From: Lactobacillales bacterium | Lineage (GTDB): Bacteria; Bacillota; Bacilli; Lactobacillales; Streptococcaceae | Direction: 5' to 3' | Length of the DNA: 64,000 bases | Assembly: GCA_031261705.1 (NCBI GenBank) | Contig: JAISJD010000006.1 | Location: 62,001-126,000, forward strand | Shown here: positions 8,176 to 16,960 of the stretch, piece by piece | Position numbering within the stretch: position 1 is the stretch's first letter | How the letters are laid out: every line of letters starts with the position of its first letter | The notes under the pieces: model-generated | Seen by the model: the letters and a program-made list of their open reading frames with translations, nothing else | What the model was told of the DNA's origin: nothing | The model's database searches: none | Position numbers and translations under genes: made by a program

Positions 8176-8763
8176 ATGAACTATTTTTTTAATTATAAGA
8201 AAGTTCTATCCCTTTATCTTTTTTAGCTATTTTAGCCTCCGTTGCTGAAGTATCCATCTCCTTTGTTTTAGAGCTAATCATGAATGTTGCAACAGGCTTT
8301 ACAAAACTTGGATATTTCGGACTATATATATATTAATCTCTGCTACCTTATATTTTGCAGAAAAATATTCCAGAGACAAATTTTCAATCTATTTAGGCAC
8401 TCAGCTCAAAAAAGATATTTTCAAAAATACAACAAATGAAAATCAGCGAATACTTCAAAAGAAAGCAAAGCTACTATTTTATAAAGTTTACTACTGAAGT
8501 AGATGTTGTACAAAATGAATATGTTAAAAAATTATTCGTTCATGGTTTTTGATGAACCAACGACTGGACTAAATCCAAAAACTGCAAATGAGTTAGAAAG
8601 TGAGCTATTTTCTCTTAATACAGGAGTTGTTTTAGTTACCCATCACTACAATGAAGAAATCTTTGCACAAAGTGATGAAATTATGATTGTCGATAACGGA
8701 GAAATTATTCAGAGTGGAAATTACCAGAATAAAGCATTTAAAAAAGCTGTTGAAAAAAGATGA
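8176..8763 (+). pseudogene. Decayed ABC transporter (permease-ATPase) gene
   Basis: Remains of one gene. From the ATG at 8176 (AGGAGAG upstream, extended -10 TGTTATAAT at 8141-8149) the frame encodes a membrane-protein start, then breaks at a run of six T near 8220. Shifting frame restores LAILASVAEVSISFVLE. A second break lies in the TATATATATA run near 8330, after which ISATLYFAEKYSRDKF continues until a stop near 8497. Only the tail of the ATPase domain remains (8503-8763): VFDEPTTGLNPKTANELE is Walker B with the D-loop region, and VLVTHHY holds the switch histidine. Walker A and the signature motif are gone. An 86-aa fragment that looks like an ATPase by itself is therefore part of a dead gene. 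The layout suggests an exporter of the bacteriocin/peptide type, but this is not certain. Confidence 0.8.
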
Positions 8764-8782
8764 GAGTCATTTTAAAAAAAAC

Positions 8783-8821
8783 AAGAGATACAAGCAATTC
8801 TGCCTGTACCTCTTATTTTTT
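8783..8821. terminator. Bidirectional terminator between the ABC pseudogene and fusA
   Basis: AAGAGATACAAGCA pairs with TGCCTGTACCTCTT. The stem is followed by ATTTTTTT on the plus strand and preceded by a run of A, so it has a T tract on both strands. It would end both convergent transcripts. Confidence 0.85.
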
Positions 8822-8844
8822 TATCTTCAGAAAACGGCTTAAAA

Positions 8845-10929
8845 TTAAGCTTGTCCACCATTTTTCTTGATGATTTCTTCTTGAATTGATTTTGGTAAAT
8901 CTTCGTAGTGGTCAAATGTCATTGTAAATGTACCACGACCTTGAGTGGCAGAACGAAGAGTTGTTGCGTAACCAAACATTTCAGCAAGTGGCACCATAGC
9001 GTTTACTAATTGGCTATTTCCACGAGCTTCCATACCTTCAACACGTCCACGACGAGCAGTGACGTGTCCCATGATATCTCCAAGGTTATCTTCTGGGATA
9101 ACGATTTCGACTTTCATGATTGGTTCAAGGATTGCTGGTTGAGCTTTCTTAGCAGCTTCTTTCAAAGCGTATGAAGCGGCAACACGGAAGGCTGTTTCAT
9201 TTGAATCGACATCATGGTAAGAACCATCGTAAAGTTTAGCTTTTACGTCTACTAATGGGTAGCCAGCAAGGACACCATTTTGCATAGATTCTTCTAAACC
9301 TTTTTCAACCGCTGGAATGTATTCACGAGGAACCACACCACCGACGATAGCATTTTCAAATTCAAATCCTTTACCTTCTTCGTTTGGTGTAAATTCAACC
9401 CAAACATCACCATATTGACCTTTACCACCTGATTGACGAACGAATTTACCATGTCCAATAGTAGATGGCGCACGGAATGTTTCACGGTAAGATACTTGAG
9501 GCGCACCTACGTTAGCATCTACGTTAAATTCACGACGCATACGGTCTACAAGGACGTCTAAGTGAAGTTCACCCATACCAGAGATAATTGTTTCACCAGT
9601 TTCAACGTTTGTTTCAACGCGGAATGATGGATCTTCTTCAGCAAGTTTTTGAAGGGCAACACCCATCTTATCTTGGTCTGCTTTAGATTTTGGTTCAACC
9701 ATTACTTGGATAACTGGTTCTGGGAATTCGATTGATTCAAGAATGACTTGATTCTTTTCATCTGTTAATGAGTCACCAGTTGTTGTATCTTTCAACCCAA
9801 CAGCAGCAGCGATATCTCCAGAGTATACTTCTGAGATTTCGTTACGGTGGTTCGCGTGCATTTGAAGAATACGTCCGATACGTTCACGTTTGCCTTTTGA
9901 AGCATTCATTACGTATGAACCTGATTCAAGGACACCTGAGTACACACGGAAGAAAGTTAAACGACCTACGAATGGGTCAGTCATAACTTTAAACGCTAAA
10001 GCGGCAAATGGTGCTTCGTCGCTTGCTGGACGTTCTTCAACTTCGTCTGTTTTAGGGTTGATTCCTTTGATTGCAGGAACGTCTGTTGGCGCTGGAAGAT
10101 AGTCAATTACTGCATCAAGCATTAATTGAACCCCTTTATTTTTGAATGCTGAACCAGCTAATACTGGGAAGAATTCAACATTAATTGTTGCTTTACGGAT
10201 AGCAGCTTTTAATTCTTCTTGAGAGATTTCTTCTCCTTCAAGATATTTCATCATTAATTCTTCATCTGTATCGGCAACGGCTTCGACTAATTTGTCATGC
10301 CATTCATTGGCAATATCTACATAGTCTTCAGGAATATCTGTTTCTTGAATATCTGTTCCTAAGTCGTTTGTATAGATTTCAGCTTTCATTTTAACCAAGT
10401 CGATTAAGCCTGTGAAATCATCTTCAGCTCCGATTGGAATTTGGATAGGGTGAGCATTTGCATCTAAACGATCGTGTAAAGTTGATACAGAGTATAAAAA
10501 GTCTGCGCCAATTTTATCCATTTTGTTTGCAAATACGATACGAGGTACACCGTATTCAGTTGCTTGACGCCAAACTGTTTCTGTTTGAGGTTCAACACCT
10601 GATTGTGCATCAAGTACAGTCACTGCGCCATCAAGTACACGTAGAGAACGTTGAACTTCAATTGTGAAATCCACGTGTCCTGGGGTGTCAATGATGTTTA
10701 CACGGTAACCTTTCCATTGCGCTGTTGTAGCCGCTGATGTAATTGTAATCCCACGTTCTTGTTCTTGAGCCATCCAGTCCATTTGTGAAGCTCCTTCATG
10801 AGTTTCACCGATTTTGTGGATTTTACCTGTGTAGTACAAGATACGTTCAGTTGCAGTTGTTTTTCCCGCATCAACGTGGGCCATGATACCGATATTACGA
10901 GTTTTTTCTAATGAAAATTCGCGTGCCAT
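8845..10929 (-). CDS. fusA: Translation elongation factor G
   Basis: GTPase that moves tRNA and mRNA through the ribosome and, with RRF, recycles ribosomes. The protein is 694 aa, the normal length. GTPase motifs are clear: [16 protein letters not shown] (P-loop, near residue 15), [10 protein letters not shown] (switch I), [17 protein letters not shown] (switch II) and [10 protein letters not shown]. The C-terminal domains IV/V follow ([28 protein letters not shown]). The start is the ATG at 10929, with GAGGAG upstream. The frame stays open further upstream into the repeats, but that part is not coding. It is the third gene of the str operon rpsL-rpsG-fusA. The gap to rpsG is about 500 bases, very long for this operon, and is filled with structured repeats. 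Confidence 0.98.
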   Translation of the reverse strand: MAREFSLEKTRNIGIMAHVDAGKTTATERILYYTGKIHKIGETHEGASQMDWMAQEQERGITITSAATTAQWKGYRVNIIDTPGHVDFTIEVQRSLRVLDGAVTVLDAQSGVEPQTETVWRQATEYGVPRIVFANKMDKIGADFLYSVSTLHDRLDANAHPIQIPIGAEDDFTGLIDLVKMKAEIYTNDLGTDIQETDIPEDYVDIANEWHDKLVEAVADTDEELMMKYLEGEEISQEELKAAIRKATINVEFFPVLAGSAFKNKGVQLMLDAVIDYLPAPTDVPAIKGINPKTDEVEERPASDEAPFAALAFKVMTDPFVGRLTFFRVYSGVLESGSYVMNASKGKRERIGRILQMHANHRNEISEVYSGDIAAAVGLKDTTTGDSLTDEKNQVILESIEFPEPVIQVMVEPKSKADQDKMGVALQKLAEEDPSFRVETNVETGETIISGMGELHLDVLVDRMRREFNVDANVGAPQVSYRETFRAPSTIGHGKFVRQSGGKGQYGDVWVEFTPNEEGKGFEFENAIVGGVVPREYIPAVEKGLEESMQNGVLAGYPLVDVKAKLYDGSYHDVDSNETAFRVAASYALKEAAKKAQPAILEPIMKVEIVIPEDNLGDIMGHVTARRGRVEGMEARGNSQLVNAMVPLAEMFGYATTLRSATQGRGTFTMTFDHYEDLPKSIQEEIIKKNGGQA

Positions 10930-10977
10930 TTTAAGGTTTTCTCCTCTCAATATTGAGTTTATAGTTGTCTTGTGTCC

Positions 10978-11016
10978 ATTATACGAAAAGAACCGGGCAG
11001 ATTGCCCACCCAGTTC
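10978..11016 (-). promoter_or_regulatory. Hairpin with T run and a -10 box just upstream of fusA
   Basis: On the minus strand, GAAC/GTTC and GGGC/GCCC arms form a GC-rich hairpin (10990-11016) followed by TTTT, like a short intrinsic terminator. TATAAT (10978-10983) follows at once, about 50 bases before the fusA start. A matching -35 is poor (GGCAAT). This may be a partial terminator plus a private fusA promoter, or a processing site. Confidence 0.45.
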
Positions 11017-11047
11017 ATGTTTATATTTTGGTTGTACATCTGTACTT

Positions 11048-11165
11048 GTATTGTTTTGATACACTTTCTCGCTTTGCATAACAGACTTCGTCTGCGTTCG
11101 TTTCACTCACAAAGTGTGTCAAAACAAAGAATTTTTAACGAAATCGGAAAGCGAGCTTTCCATTT
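11048..11165. repeat. Structured intergenic repeat, copy 1 (identical to copy 3)
   Basis: A 118-base unit, repeated without a mismatch at 11295-11412. It contains a long stem (GTTTTGATACACTTT at 11053-11067 with AAAGTGTGTCAAAAC at 11111-11125) that encloses a five-pair hairpin CAGAC-TTC-GTCTG (11082-11094) and the loop sequences TTCGTTTCACTCAC. A short linker (TTTTTAACGAAATC) leads to a second hairpin GGAAAGC-GA-GCTTTCC (11146-11161). No credible protein is encoded on either strand. Confidence 0.9.
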
Positions 11166-11176
11166 TCATGTACACT

Positions 11177-11292
11177 TTGTCTAAAATTCCTCCATGCTCC
11201 GCATTCTTCAAGCGTTGCTTGAGTTCGCTTCGCTCACGAGGAGTTCCAGACAAATCAAATTTAACGAAAAAATCAAGCGAGCTTGTTTTTTC
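11177..11292. repeat. Structured intergenic repeat, copy 2 (diverged)
   Basis: Same layout as copies 1 and 3 but different stem sequences. The long stem pairs TTGTCT/AGACAA and TCCTC/GAGGA (11177-11192 with 11238-11253). The inner hairpin is CAAGC-GTT-GCTTG (11209-11221). The linker keeps TTTAACGAAA. The end hairpin is GAAAAAA-T-CAAGC-GA-GCTTG-TTTTTTC (11266-11292). Kept in all copies: GCAT before the inner hairpin, GTTCG.TTC.CTCAC after it, TTAACGAAA, and AAGCGAGCTT. The stems changed on both sides so that pairing is preserved. Confidence 0.8.
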
Positions 11293-11294
11293 AC

Positions 11295-11412
11295 GTATTG
11301 TTTTGATACACTTTCTCGCTTTGCATAACAGACTTCGTCTGCGTTCGTTTCACTCACAAAGTGTGTCAAAACAAAGAATTTTTAACGAAATCGGAAAGCG
11401 AGCTTTCCATTT
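11295..11412. repeat. Structured intergenic repeat, copy 3 (identical to copy 1)
   Basis: Exact 118-base copy of 11048-11165, displaced by 247 bases. It ends 13 bases before the rpsG stop codon, so it is part of the rpsG-fusA transcript unless transcription stops first. Short open frames across these repeats are by-products of the repeat. Confidence 0.9.
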
Positions 11413-11425
11413 CTTATAAAAATTC

Positions 11426-11896
11426 TTACCAACGATAATGAGCGAACGCACGGTTAGCGTCAGCCATTTTGTGTGTGTCTTCACGTTTTTTAACTGAAGC
11501 ACCTGTGTTGTTGGCTGCATCCATGATTTCTTTTGCTAAGCGTTCTTGCATTGTGTGTTCACCGCGCAAACGAGCGTAGTTTACAACCCAACGTAAACCT
11601 AATGTTGTACGACGTTCTGGACGAACTTCAACGGGTACTTGATAGTTAGAACCACCGACACGGCGTGCTTTAACTTCTAGTACAGGCATAACGTTTTGCA
11701 TTGCTTGTTCAAAAACTTCTAATGGATCATTTCCAGTAGATTGTTTGATGATATCAAATGCATTATAGATAATGTTTGAAGCAATCCCGCGTTTTCCGTC
11801 AACCATGACACGGTTGATTAAGCGAGTTACTAATTTTGAATTATAAATTGGATCTGGTAAAACTTCGCGTTTTGGAGCTTGACCTTTACGAGACAT
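11426..11896 (-). CDS. rpsG: 30S ribosomal protein S7
   Basis: Primary 16S rRNA-binding protein of the 30S head, needed for assembly. The product is 156 aa, the standard length. Typical sequence: [20 protein letters not shown] near the start, [19 protein letters not shown] in the beta hairpin, and the C-terminal [19 protein letters not shown] stands before the ATG. It is the second gene of the str operon, 51 bases after rpsL. In many bacteria S7 also represses its own operon by binding the mRNA; whether that holds here cannot be read from the sequence. Confidence 0.98.
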   Translation of the reverse strand: MSRKGQAPKREVLPDPIYNSKLVTRLINRVMVDGKRGIASNIIYNAFDIIKQSTGNDPLEVFEQAMQNVMPVLEVKARRVGGSNYQVPVEVRPERRTTLGLRWVVNYARLRGEHTMQERLAKEIMDAANNTGASVKKREDTHKMADANRAFAHYRW

Positions 11897-11947
11897 CCAA
11901 AATTCCTCCTTACGTTTTTCTTATATAATCTTTTTTAAGTTCGTTGC

Positions 11948-12361
11948 TTATTTTTTAGGTTTTTTCGTACCGTATTTAGAACGAGATTGTTTACGATCTG
12001 TTACACCGGCAGTATCTAACGCACCACGAACGATGTGGTAACGAACCCCTGGTAAATCCTTTACACGTCCACCACGAAGTAATACCACGCTGTGTTCTTG
12101 TAAGTTGTGACCAATACCTGGGATATAAGCTGTAACTTCGATTAAGTTAGACAAACGTACACGAGCGTATTTACGTAACGCTGAGTTGGGTTTTTTAGGT
12201 GTCATTGTTCCAACACGAGTAGCTACCCCACGTTTTTGTGGTGAGTTCACGTCTGTTAGAACTTTTTTAAAGCTGTTATATCCTTTGTTTAAGGCTGGTG
12301 AATTAGATTTTTCTACCTTAGATTTACGAGGTTTACGTACTAATTGGTTAATTGTAGGCAT
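11948..12361 (-). CDS. rpsL: 30S ribosomal protein S12
   Basis: Ribosomal protein of the decoding centre. The 137-aa protein starts [13 protein letters not shown], which fixes the start at 12361 behind AAAGGAGG; the frame runs a further 15 codons upstream without a start signal. The residues where streptomycin resistance arises are the sensitive type: lysine in [11 protein letters not shown] and lysine in [11 protein letters not shown]. First gene of the str operon, with a leader of about 160 bases. Confidence 0.98.
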   Translation of the reverse strand: MPTINQLVRKPRKSKVEKSNSPALNKGYNSFKKVLTDVNSPQKRGVATRVGTMTPKKPNSALRKYARVRLSNLIEVTAYIPGIGHNLQEHSVVLLRGGRVKDLPGVRYHIVRGALDTAGVTDRKQSRSKYGTKKPKK

Positions 12362-12391
12362 CCCTTGGTTCCTCCTTTTCGATTTTCTTTC

Positions 12392-12430
12392 CGTCAAGAG
12401 CCACACATCCAGGTGGTTCTTTTTATGACG
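12392..12430. promoter_or_regulatory. Hairpin in the str operon leader
   Basis: AGAGCCAC (12397-12404) pairs with GTGGTTCT (12413-12420), and CGTCA/TGACG (12392-12396 with 12426-12430) extend the stem. It lies about 30 bases before the rpsL start, close to the ribosome binding site. It is a candidate site for ribosomal-protein feedback, but no consensus target is recognisable. Confidence 0.4.
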
Positions 12431-12529
12431 ATAAAAAATAATGCGTTCTCAGCATTTTAAATTTATAATTGCTCTTTCACTCGTCAGCACGTCCCTAAAA
12501 GAGAGACCAGAATGTAAAGCACCTTTGAT

Positions 12530-12558
12530 ATAGTATCATGCCAAATCTATCACGTCAA
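12530..12558 (-). promoter_or_regulatory. Promoter of the str operon
   Basis: On the minus strand, TTGACG (12553-12558), a 17-base spacer and TACTAT (12530-12535) with an extended TGA before the -10. Confidence 0.75.
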
Positions 12559-12614
12559 CCATCTTCTCCGATTTTTTGGATGTTTTTTCAAATTCTTTTT
12601 TGCAAAGTACACTA

Positions 12615-12646
12615 GTAAAAAGCCAACTAGAAAATTTCTAGCTGGC
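12615..12646 (-). terminator. Intrinsic terminator of the WxL operon
   Basis: GCCAGCTAGAAA and TTTCTAGTTGGC form a 12-pair stem on the minus strand, followed by TTTTTACT. It lies just after the large WxL gene. Confidence 0.85.
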
Positions 12647-12658
12647 AATAGGGTGGAC

Positions 12659-14494
12659 TTAACTAATTGGTTCTGTGAGTAGCCATTCAACCGTTCCTGT
12701 ATACGTTTTTATTTTTGTTCCACCCACAGGAGTTACTAGCAGACCATGACTTGCGTCAAAGGTTGCCACATAATCTGTGCTGTATGTCTGAGGAACCGAC
12801 TTATCAAAGGAGGATTTAGAAACCGACCCGCTCGTATCGCTAAGAACCTTGGAAAAATTACTGTTTATAGGAATAATTTTGTCTTGATCCTTAAAGAAAA
12901 ATTGAAGATAATTAATTTTATTATCAATTTTTCCCATAATCTGCCAACCGCCGCTCCCTGCTTGATAGTCTCGTACAGTGAAGCTCATTTGGTTATCTCC
13001 CGCACCATTTCTTGCTAATAGTGTGTTCATTCTACCTTTCAGGCTATAATTCCACACATAATTGGTTGCACCCACAATCAACTCTGGATCCTTTCTTCCG
13101 CCGAAAACAATTCTTCTTGACTCCTTTAACGCACTCAGCTCGTTTTGAGATAAGGTTGTTGAGCTTGGTTTGGTATTTGTAAAGTCCCCTTTAAAGCTTC
13201 CAGTGGTGACTGTTGTTGTCACATTTGGATTCCCACTTCCGTCCTTAGCTGAATAACCTGTCGCCATTAAAGGAGAATTAAGGTTAATCAACAAATTCTC
13301 TCCAGTAAATAATGGTGCTGACGGTGCTGAGAAAATTGCCGAGTTAATCGCACCTAAATCAATCTTACTTTCTGAGCTTGGTGTTCCTGTCCAAAGGTTT
13401 TCTGATTCTGTATTGTTAAATTCCGCAGTAGCGTCTGCTGCCATGCTCAGTAATACAGCGTTAGAAAATTGATAGCTGAAAATTGGCCCCGCATTATTAA
13501 ACTTTGTCACAGAGCCCGCACCCAAAGTAAAATTAATTTGATTAAATTGGGGTTTTGCTTGGCTGGTGTTAAAAACTCCGGAATTTGCCGTAGGATTCGT
13601 ATAATTTAGCGTGCCATTATTTTCAAGAATAAAACTTGAAGCATCTTCTAGGAGTCCCGCATCATCATGATAAAATGCGTTCTTTGATTCAAGATTAATA
13701 TTCAAGGTTGCACCTGTATCAATCTTGATGTAATCATCTCGGTCTGCCCCGTAAAGACCATTCATCATTGCTTTACTTCCATTTGATTTTTTATAAGTAA
13801 GAGTGCTTTCTCCGTCTAAAACTTCAAAATAAGCACCTTCTGCATATTCTTGATTCCCGTCAGAATTTCCTAAAGCAAAAGAATTATTTCCAGAAAAATA
13901 AACATTAAAACGGTGTGCTAAAAATGGCTGCACATTCCCACCTTGAATACTTGAGTAATCATAATTACAATTCACAAAAGTTAAGCTACTATTTACCGGA
14001 TCACTATCGGCCCAATCACCATACACAAGACCATTCCAATTTCCATAGTATTTTGTCCAAATACTTGAATTTCCATCAGAATCAGGTACATCTTGGGGTG
14101 CAGTATTAGAAGTAACCGTTGAAAAATCGTTATTCATGTTTTTTACCGTAATATTGTAGCCATCTTTCCTCCCAATATTTACCCCACTCGAGGTATCACT
14201 ACGTGAGTAAAATTTCTTTCCCGCAAGATCAAGTGTTAAATTTTTAATCGGATTACTAGAGGAAGAGACATCAATAGAACTACTTGGCAACGTTAAATCA
14301 TTGCCAAAGGTTACCGTCATGGTTTCTTGCGTATAGTTACTATTGGTTAAGACGGTATTCAAGTCGTTTCCTGTCGTGACCGTATAGTTTCCATTTCCTC
14401 CAGTAATTGTCGCTCCTGCTTTCTGTCCAAACAAGCCACTAACTGCAATAAAGCCCGCAACGACTAGAAATTTTGTAAAATTCCTTCTTCTCAT
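12659..14494 (-). CDS. Large WxL-domain surface protein
   Basis: Secreted cell-wall protein of 611 aa. A signal peptide occupies about 1-29 (VVAGFIAVSGLFGQKAGA). The long middle part (ITGGNGNYTVTTGNDLN onward) is rich in Asn, Ser, Thr and Gly with beta-helix character and resembles the pectate-lyase-like adhesive domain of enterococcal surface proteins; that is inference. The C-terminal WxL domain, which in characterised members binds peptidoglycan non-covalently, is seen in TVRDYQAGSGGWQIMGK and in YTGTVEWLLTEP near the end. The first motif reads WQI, not WxL. Its ATG overlaps the stop of the DUF916 gene (TAATG), so the two are probably translationally coupled. A paralogue of similar length lies at 18730-20559. 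No LPXTG motif is present. Confidence 0.88.
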   Translation of the reverse strand: MRRRNFTKFLVVAGFIAVSGLFGQKAGATITGGNGNYTVTTGNDLNTVLTNSNYTQETMTVTFGNDLTLPSSSIDVSSSSNPIKNLTLDLAGKKFYSRSDTSSGVNIGRKDGYNITVKNMNNDFSTVTSNTAPQDVPDSDGNSSIWTKYYGNWNGLVYGDWADSDPVNSSLTFVNCNYDYSSIQGGNVQPFLAHRFNVYFSGNNSFALGNSDGNQEYAEGAYFEVLDGESTLTYKKSNGSKAMMNGLYGADRDDYIKIDTGATLNINLESKNAFYHDDAGLLEDASSFILENNGTLNYTNPTANSGVFNTSQAKPQFNQINFTLGAGSVTKFNNAGPIFSYQFSNAVLLSMAADATAEFNNTESENLWTGTPSSESKIDLGAINSAIFSAPSAPLFTGENLLINLNSPLMATGYSAKDGSGNPNVTTTVTTGSFKGDFTNTKPSSTTLSQNELSALKESRRIVFGGRKDPELIVGATNYVWNYSLKGRMNTLLARNGAGDNQMSFTVRDYQAGSGGWQIMGKIDNKINYLQFFFKDQDKIIPINSNFSKVLSDTSGSVSKSSFDKSVPQTYSTDYVATFDASHGLLVTPVGGTKIKTYTGTVEWLLTEPIS

Positions 14495-15522
14495 TATTTA
14501 TCCCTCGCTTCCTCTTTTCTTTTTTTGAGCAAAAGAAGGAGTAAGAGTACCACAATAAGAACCAATAAAGCTAAGATTCCAATATACCACCAGTTCACCG
14601 TGCTAAGTTGGTTTCCATCTGTCCATTTATTTTGCTCAGCAATTTGTTTCGTTTGCTTTTTAGAAATGCTGAAATCCTTAGTGAAATGCCATTTCTTCCC
14701 CTTGTCATTCAATACGTCAAGGTCTAATTTATATTCCCCAGCGTCTAGCTCCTTTTCAAAGGGAAACGTAAAGTTAAAGTTCGAGTTTGGTGCAAATTGA
14801 CGATCCTCTTGCTTATTTTCAATAATCGCCTTGTCCGAACCTTTTTTGAAAATTTTTCCGTCAATAACTAGCTTTTGCATATTGACAGGTTCAGGGTTTT
14901 GAAGATTAGCTGTCACAACCTGCTGATAATTAAGCGACTTTGCCTCCACCTTATTGAGCTTTAGCTCAGGTATAATCTGGCTATCTGATTCTGTAAGAAT
15001 AACCGGTTTTGCATAAGAATATTGACTCGTATAACCATTTTCCTTCTTATCTTCCTCTGCAACTTCTTTAGTCACATAAATTCCGCCAAGAATCATTCCG
15101 TCAAATTTTTGACTTGGCATTTGAATGGTAATAGGAACCTCTTTTTCACTCTTTGCTCCAACGCTCACATGCTCCTGCGAAACTTTAGCTAGCTCGGAAA
15201 AAGGGTGTGCTAATGTTTTATCTGGAGTAATATTTGTCCGTGTATAATCAATAATTCCATTATCATTTGTAATTGCCGTGTTTGCATGAACTGTAAAGGT
15301 CGCATCCTTATCAGAGGAATTAATAATTTTGATTGCAACCTCTGTCTTTTGATCAGGCTTTAAACGTAAATCAAAGTAAGAAACCTTCTTATCTTTTTGA
15401 AATTCGCTTTGGCTCGCTCCAACAGCGTACCCCCCGATACCTTCTGCCTGAACCGAACTAGCTGTAAAAAGAAGCCCTGTCAGAGCAAGAAGCCCAGCTC
15501 CCCATCGCAAAAATTTTCTCAT
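14494..15522 (-). CDS. DUF916/DUF3324 (WxL-interacting) membrane protein
   Basis: Membrane-anchored partner of WxL proteins, thought to bind them and peptidoglycan. The 342-aa protein has a signal peptide (GAGLLALTGLLFTASSVQAE) and the DUF916 domain starting at GIGGYAVGASQSEFQKD, with FDLRLKPDQKTEV and FDGMILGGIYVTKE. The DUF3324 domain follows (IIPELKLNKVEAKSLNYQQV to FTKDFSISKK), and a C-terminal transmembrane helix precedes KKRKEEARDK. I use the ATG at 15522, preceded by AAGGAAAG; the longer frame from 15567 is possible. It stands between the small WxL-like genes and the large WxL gene, the usual order of these loci. Confidence 0.92.
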   Translation of the reverse strand: MRKFLRWGAGLLALTGLLFTASSVQAEGIGGYAVGASQSEFQKDKKVSYFDLRLKPDQKTEVAIKIINSSDKDATFTVHANTAITNDNGIIDYTRTNITPDKTLAHPFSELAKVSQEHVSVGAKSEKEVPITIQMPSQKFDGMILGGIYVTKEVAEEDKKENGYTSQYSYAKPVILTESDSQIIPELKLNKVEAKSLNYQQVVTANLQNPEPVNMQKLVIDGKIFKKGSDKAIIENKQEDRQFAPNSNFNFTFPFEKELDAGEYKLDLDVLNDKGKKWHFTKDFSISKKQTKQIAEQNKWTDGNQLSTVNWWYIGILALLVLIVVLLLLLLLKKRKEEARDK

Positions 15523-15727
15523 CTTTCCTTCACCCCACAACTTTTTATGTAGCAAAAATTTTTTCATAGAAAAAAGATAGAAACAAAGTCAAATCCAACA
15601 TAGGTAAGGAGGAAATTATAGCCTCAAGAAAAAACATCCCCAAAAAGCTGTTCTTACTCGCTAAAATTATCCAACAACAGATTTTCCCCTGTTTCTATCT
15701 ATTTCAATTTATCTCATAAAACTAGAC

Positions 15728-16291
15728 TTAAGGATTTACAATATCTTCTGCTAAAGTATAGTTGATTGTACCAGTGTAAGCTTCCGCTTTGACACCGTTT
15801 GTAGCCATTGTTAAAACTGCTTTTGAAGTACCCGCTGTTGTATCCCCAATTGGATCCCCGTTACTTGTAAGAACAGTATTTGAAATTTCAAAAATATTTA
15901 CATCCGAAAGTCCAACTAAGCCATTCGCACTAGCTGTTGATACTAAAAATTGTTGTGTTGGAAGAGTTTTGTTTGTTGTAGATTTTAAATCAGTAGCTTT
16001 CGCTGTGATGCTATAACCAACTTCTGAACCACGAATATCTGTTACTTTAAAGGGAGTAGAGCTAGTTGCGGTTAATTGAGCGCTGCCTAGTGAAGTACTT
16101 CCAAAATCAAATGATGGAACTTCATCTAGTACTAACCCTCCATTTTCTGCAGCAGTACCAGTAAAGCTAATCGCCGTGTTCCCTGTTTTATTAAAATTAT
16201 CATCTGCGAATGCTGCACTTGGTGCAAACGCTACGGTAAGTAACGCTACTGCTGAAATACTTGCTGCAATTTTTGATTTCATTCTTTTCAT
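15728..16291 (-). CDS. Small WxL-like surface protein with Tyr in place of Trp
   Basis: Secreted protein of 187 aa with a signal peptide ending near PSAAFADDNF. The mature part is a single WxL-type domain: SFTGTAAENGGLVLDEVPSF is the usual opening, and VTDIRGSEVG the usual turn before the first motif. Both signature tryptophans are replaced: the first site reads GYSITAK and the second YTGTINYTLAEDIV. It is 43% or so identical by eye to the next upstream protein, and the two probably arose by duplication. AGAGGG lies about 10 bases upstream of the start. If tryptophans are needed for wall binding, this protein may bind differently or act in another way. Confidence 0.85.
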   Translation of the reverse strand: MKRMKSKIAASISAVALLTVAFAPSAAFADDNFNKTGNTAISFTGTAAENGGLVLDEVPSFDFGSTSLGSAQLTATSSTPFKVTDIRGSEVGYSITAKATDLKSTTNKTLPTQQFLVSTASANGLVGLSDVNIFEISNTVLTSNGDPIGDTTAGTSKAVLTMATNGVKAEAYTGTINYTLAEDIVNP

Positions 16292-16390
16292 ATTTCTTAT
16301 CCCTCTCTTACTTCTATTCTACAGACAACGTCAAATTTCTTTTCATCCGCCCATTTGAGGTTGCCTTGCTTCATTGTACCTTCTACATAG

Positions 16391-16960
16391 TTATTGAATA
16401 TCTTCAATTAATGTGTAGTTAATCGTTCCAGTATAGGTCTGTGCCTTTATCCCATTTTTGGCTACAACTAAAGTTACTGCTGAATATACACCATTAATAG
16501 TGCCCACATAACTTCCGTCACTTGTAAGCACCGTATCAGATTTTTGATAAACATCTACCTCTGATTTTCCTGTTATGCCTGCTTCTGCCTCTGAAAGTAC
16601 CAGCATTTCAAACTTTTGAACGGGAAGAGTTTTTCCAGAAGCAATCTTTAATCCAGATGCTTCTGCCGTAACTTGATAGCCTAGCTCCGAGCCACGATAA
16701 TCAGTTGTTTTAAACGGAATTGAACTAGGTATTTGTATCGACATTGTTTCCCCACTAAAATTTAACGGCATTGTCGGAAAAATGTACGAAGGGACACTAT
16801 CTAAAGTAAGTCCTCCATCTGCAGCAGGTGTACCAGTAAAGGTTACTGACGTATTTCCAATCACTGGATCGCTAGTAAAATTATCTGCTAACACCGTACT
16901 AGGAACGAATACTAAGCCCAATAAAGTAACTGCTACTATTTTTAATTTCATCATTTTCAT
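16391..16960 (-). CDS. Small WxL-like surface protein with Tyr in place of Trp (paralogue)
   Basis: Secreted protein of 189 aa, paralogue of the 187-aa gene downstream. The signal peptide ends near PSTVLADNF. It keeps TSDPVIGNTSVTFTGTPA, the GGLTLDSVPSY opening and TTDYRGSELG. The two motif positions read GYQVTAEA and YTGTINYTLIEDIQ, so again both tryptophans are tyrosines. I start at the ATG at 16960 behind GAGGG; the open frame goes back to 17023, but those codons do not look like a signal peptide. The conserved charged stretch GSELGY/GSEVGY suggests both proteins keep the fold. Confidence 0.85.
   Translation of the reverse strand: MKMMKLKIVAVTLLGLVFVPSTVLADNFTSDPVIGNTSVTFTGTPAADGGLTLDSVPSYIFPTMPLNFSGETMSIQIPSSIPFKTTDYRGSELGYQVTAEASGLKIASGKTLPVQKFEMLVLSEAEAGITGKSEVDVYQKSDTVLTSDGSYVGTINGVYSAVTLVVAKNGIKAQTYTGTINYTLIEDIQ

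Noticed and set aside
8503-8763. An 86-aa ABC ATPase as a gene of its own
   Set aside because: It has Walker B and the switch His but neither Walker A nor the signature motif, and it continues a broken upstream reading frame.
10972-11419. Open frames across the rpsG-fusA gap that could be read as small proteins
   Set aside because: They repeat the same peptide because the DNA is repeated, have no ribosome binding sites, and follow palindromic sequence.
14525-14800. Coding frames antisense to the WxL and DUF916 genes
   Set aside because: They are mirror frames of clear genes with no signals of their own.
15568-15727. Terminator between the small WxL gene and the DUF916 gene
   Set aside because: There is a T run on the minus strand but no convincing stem before it.
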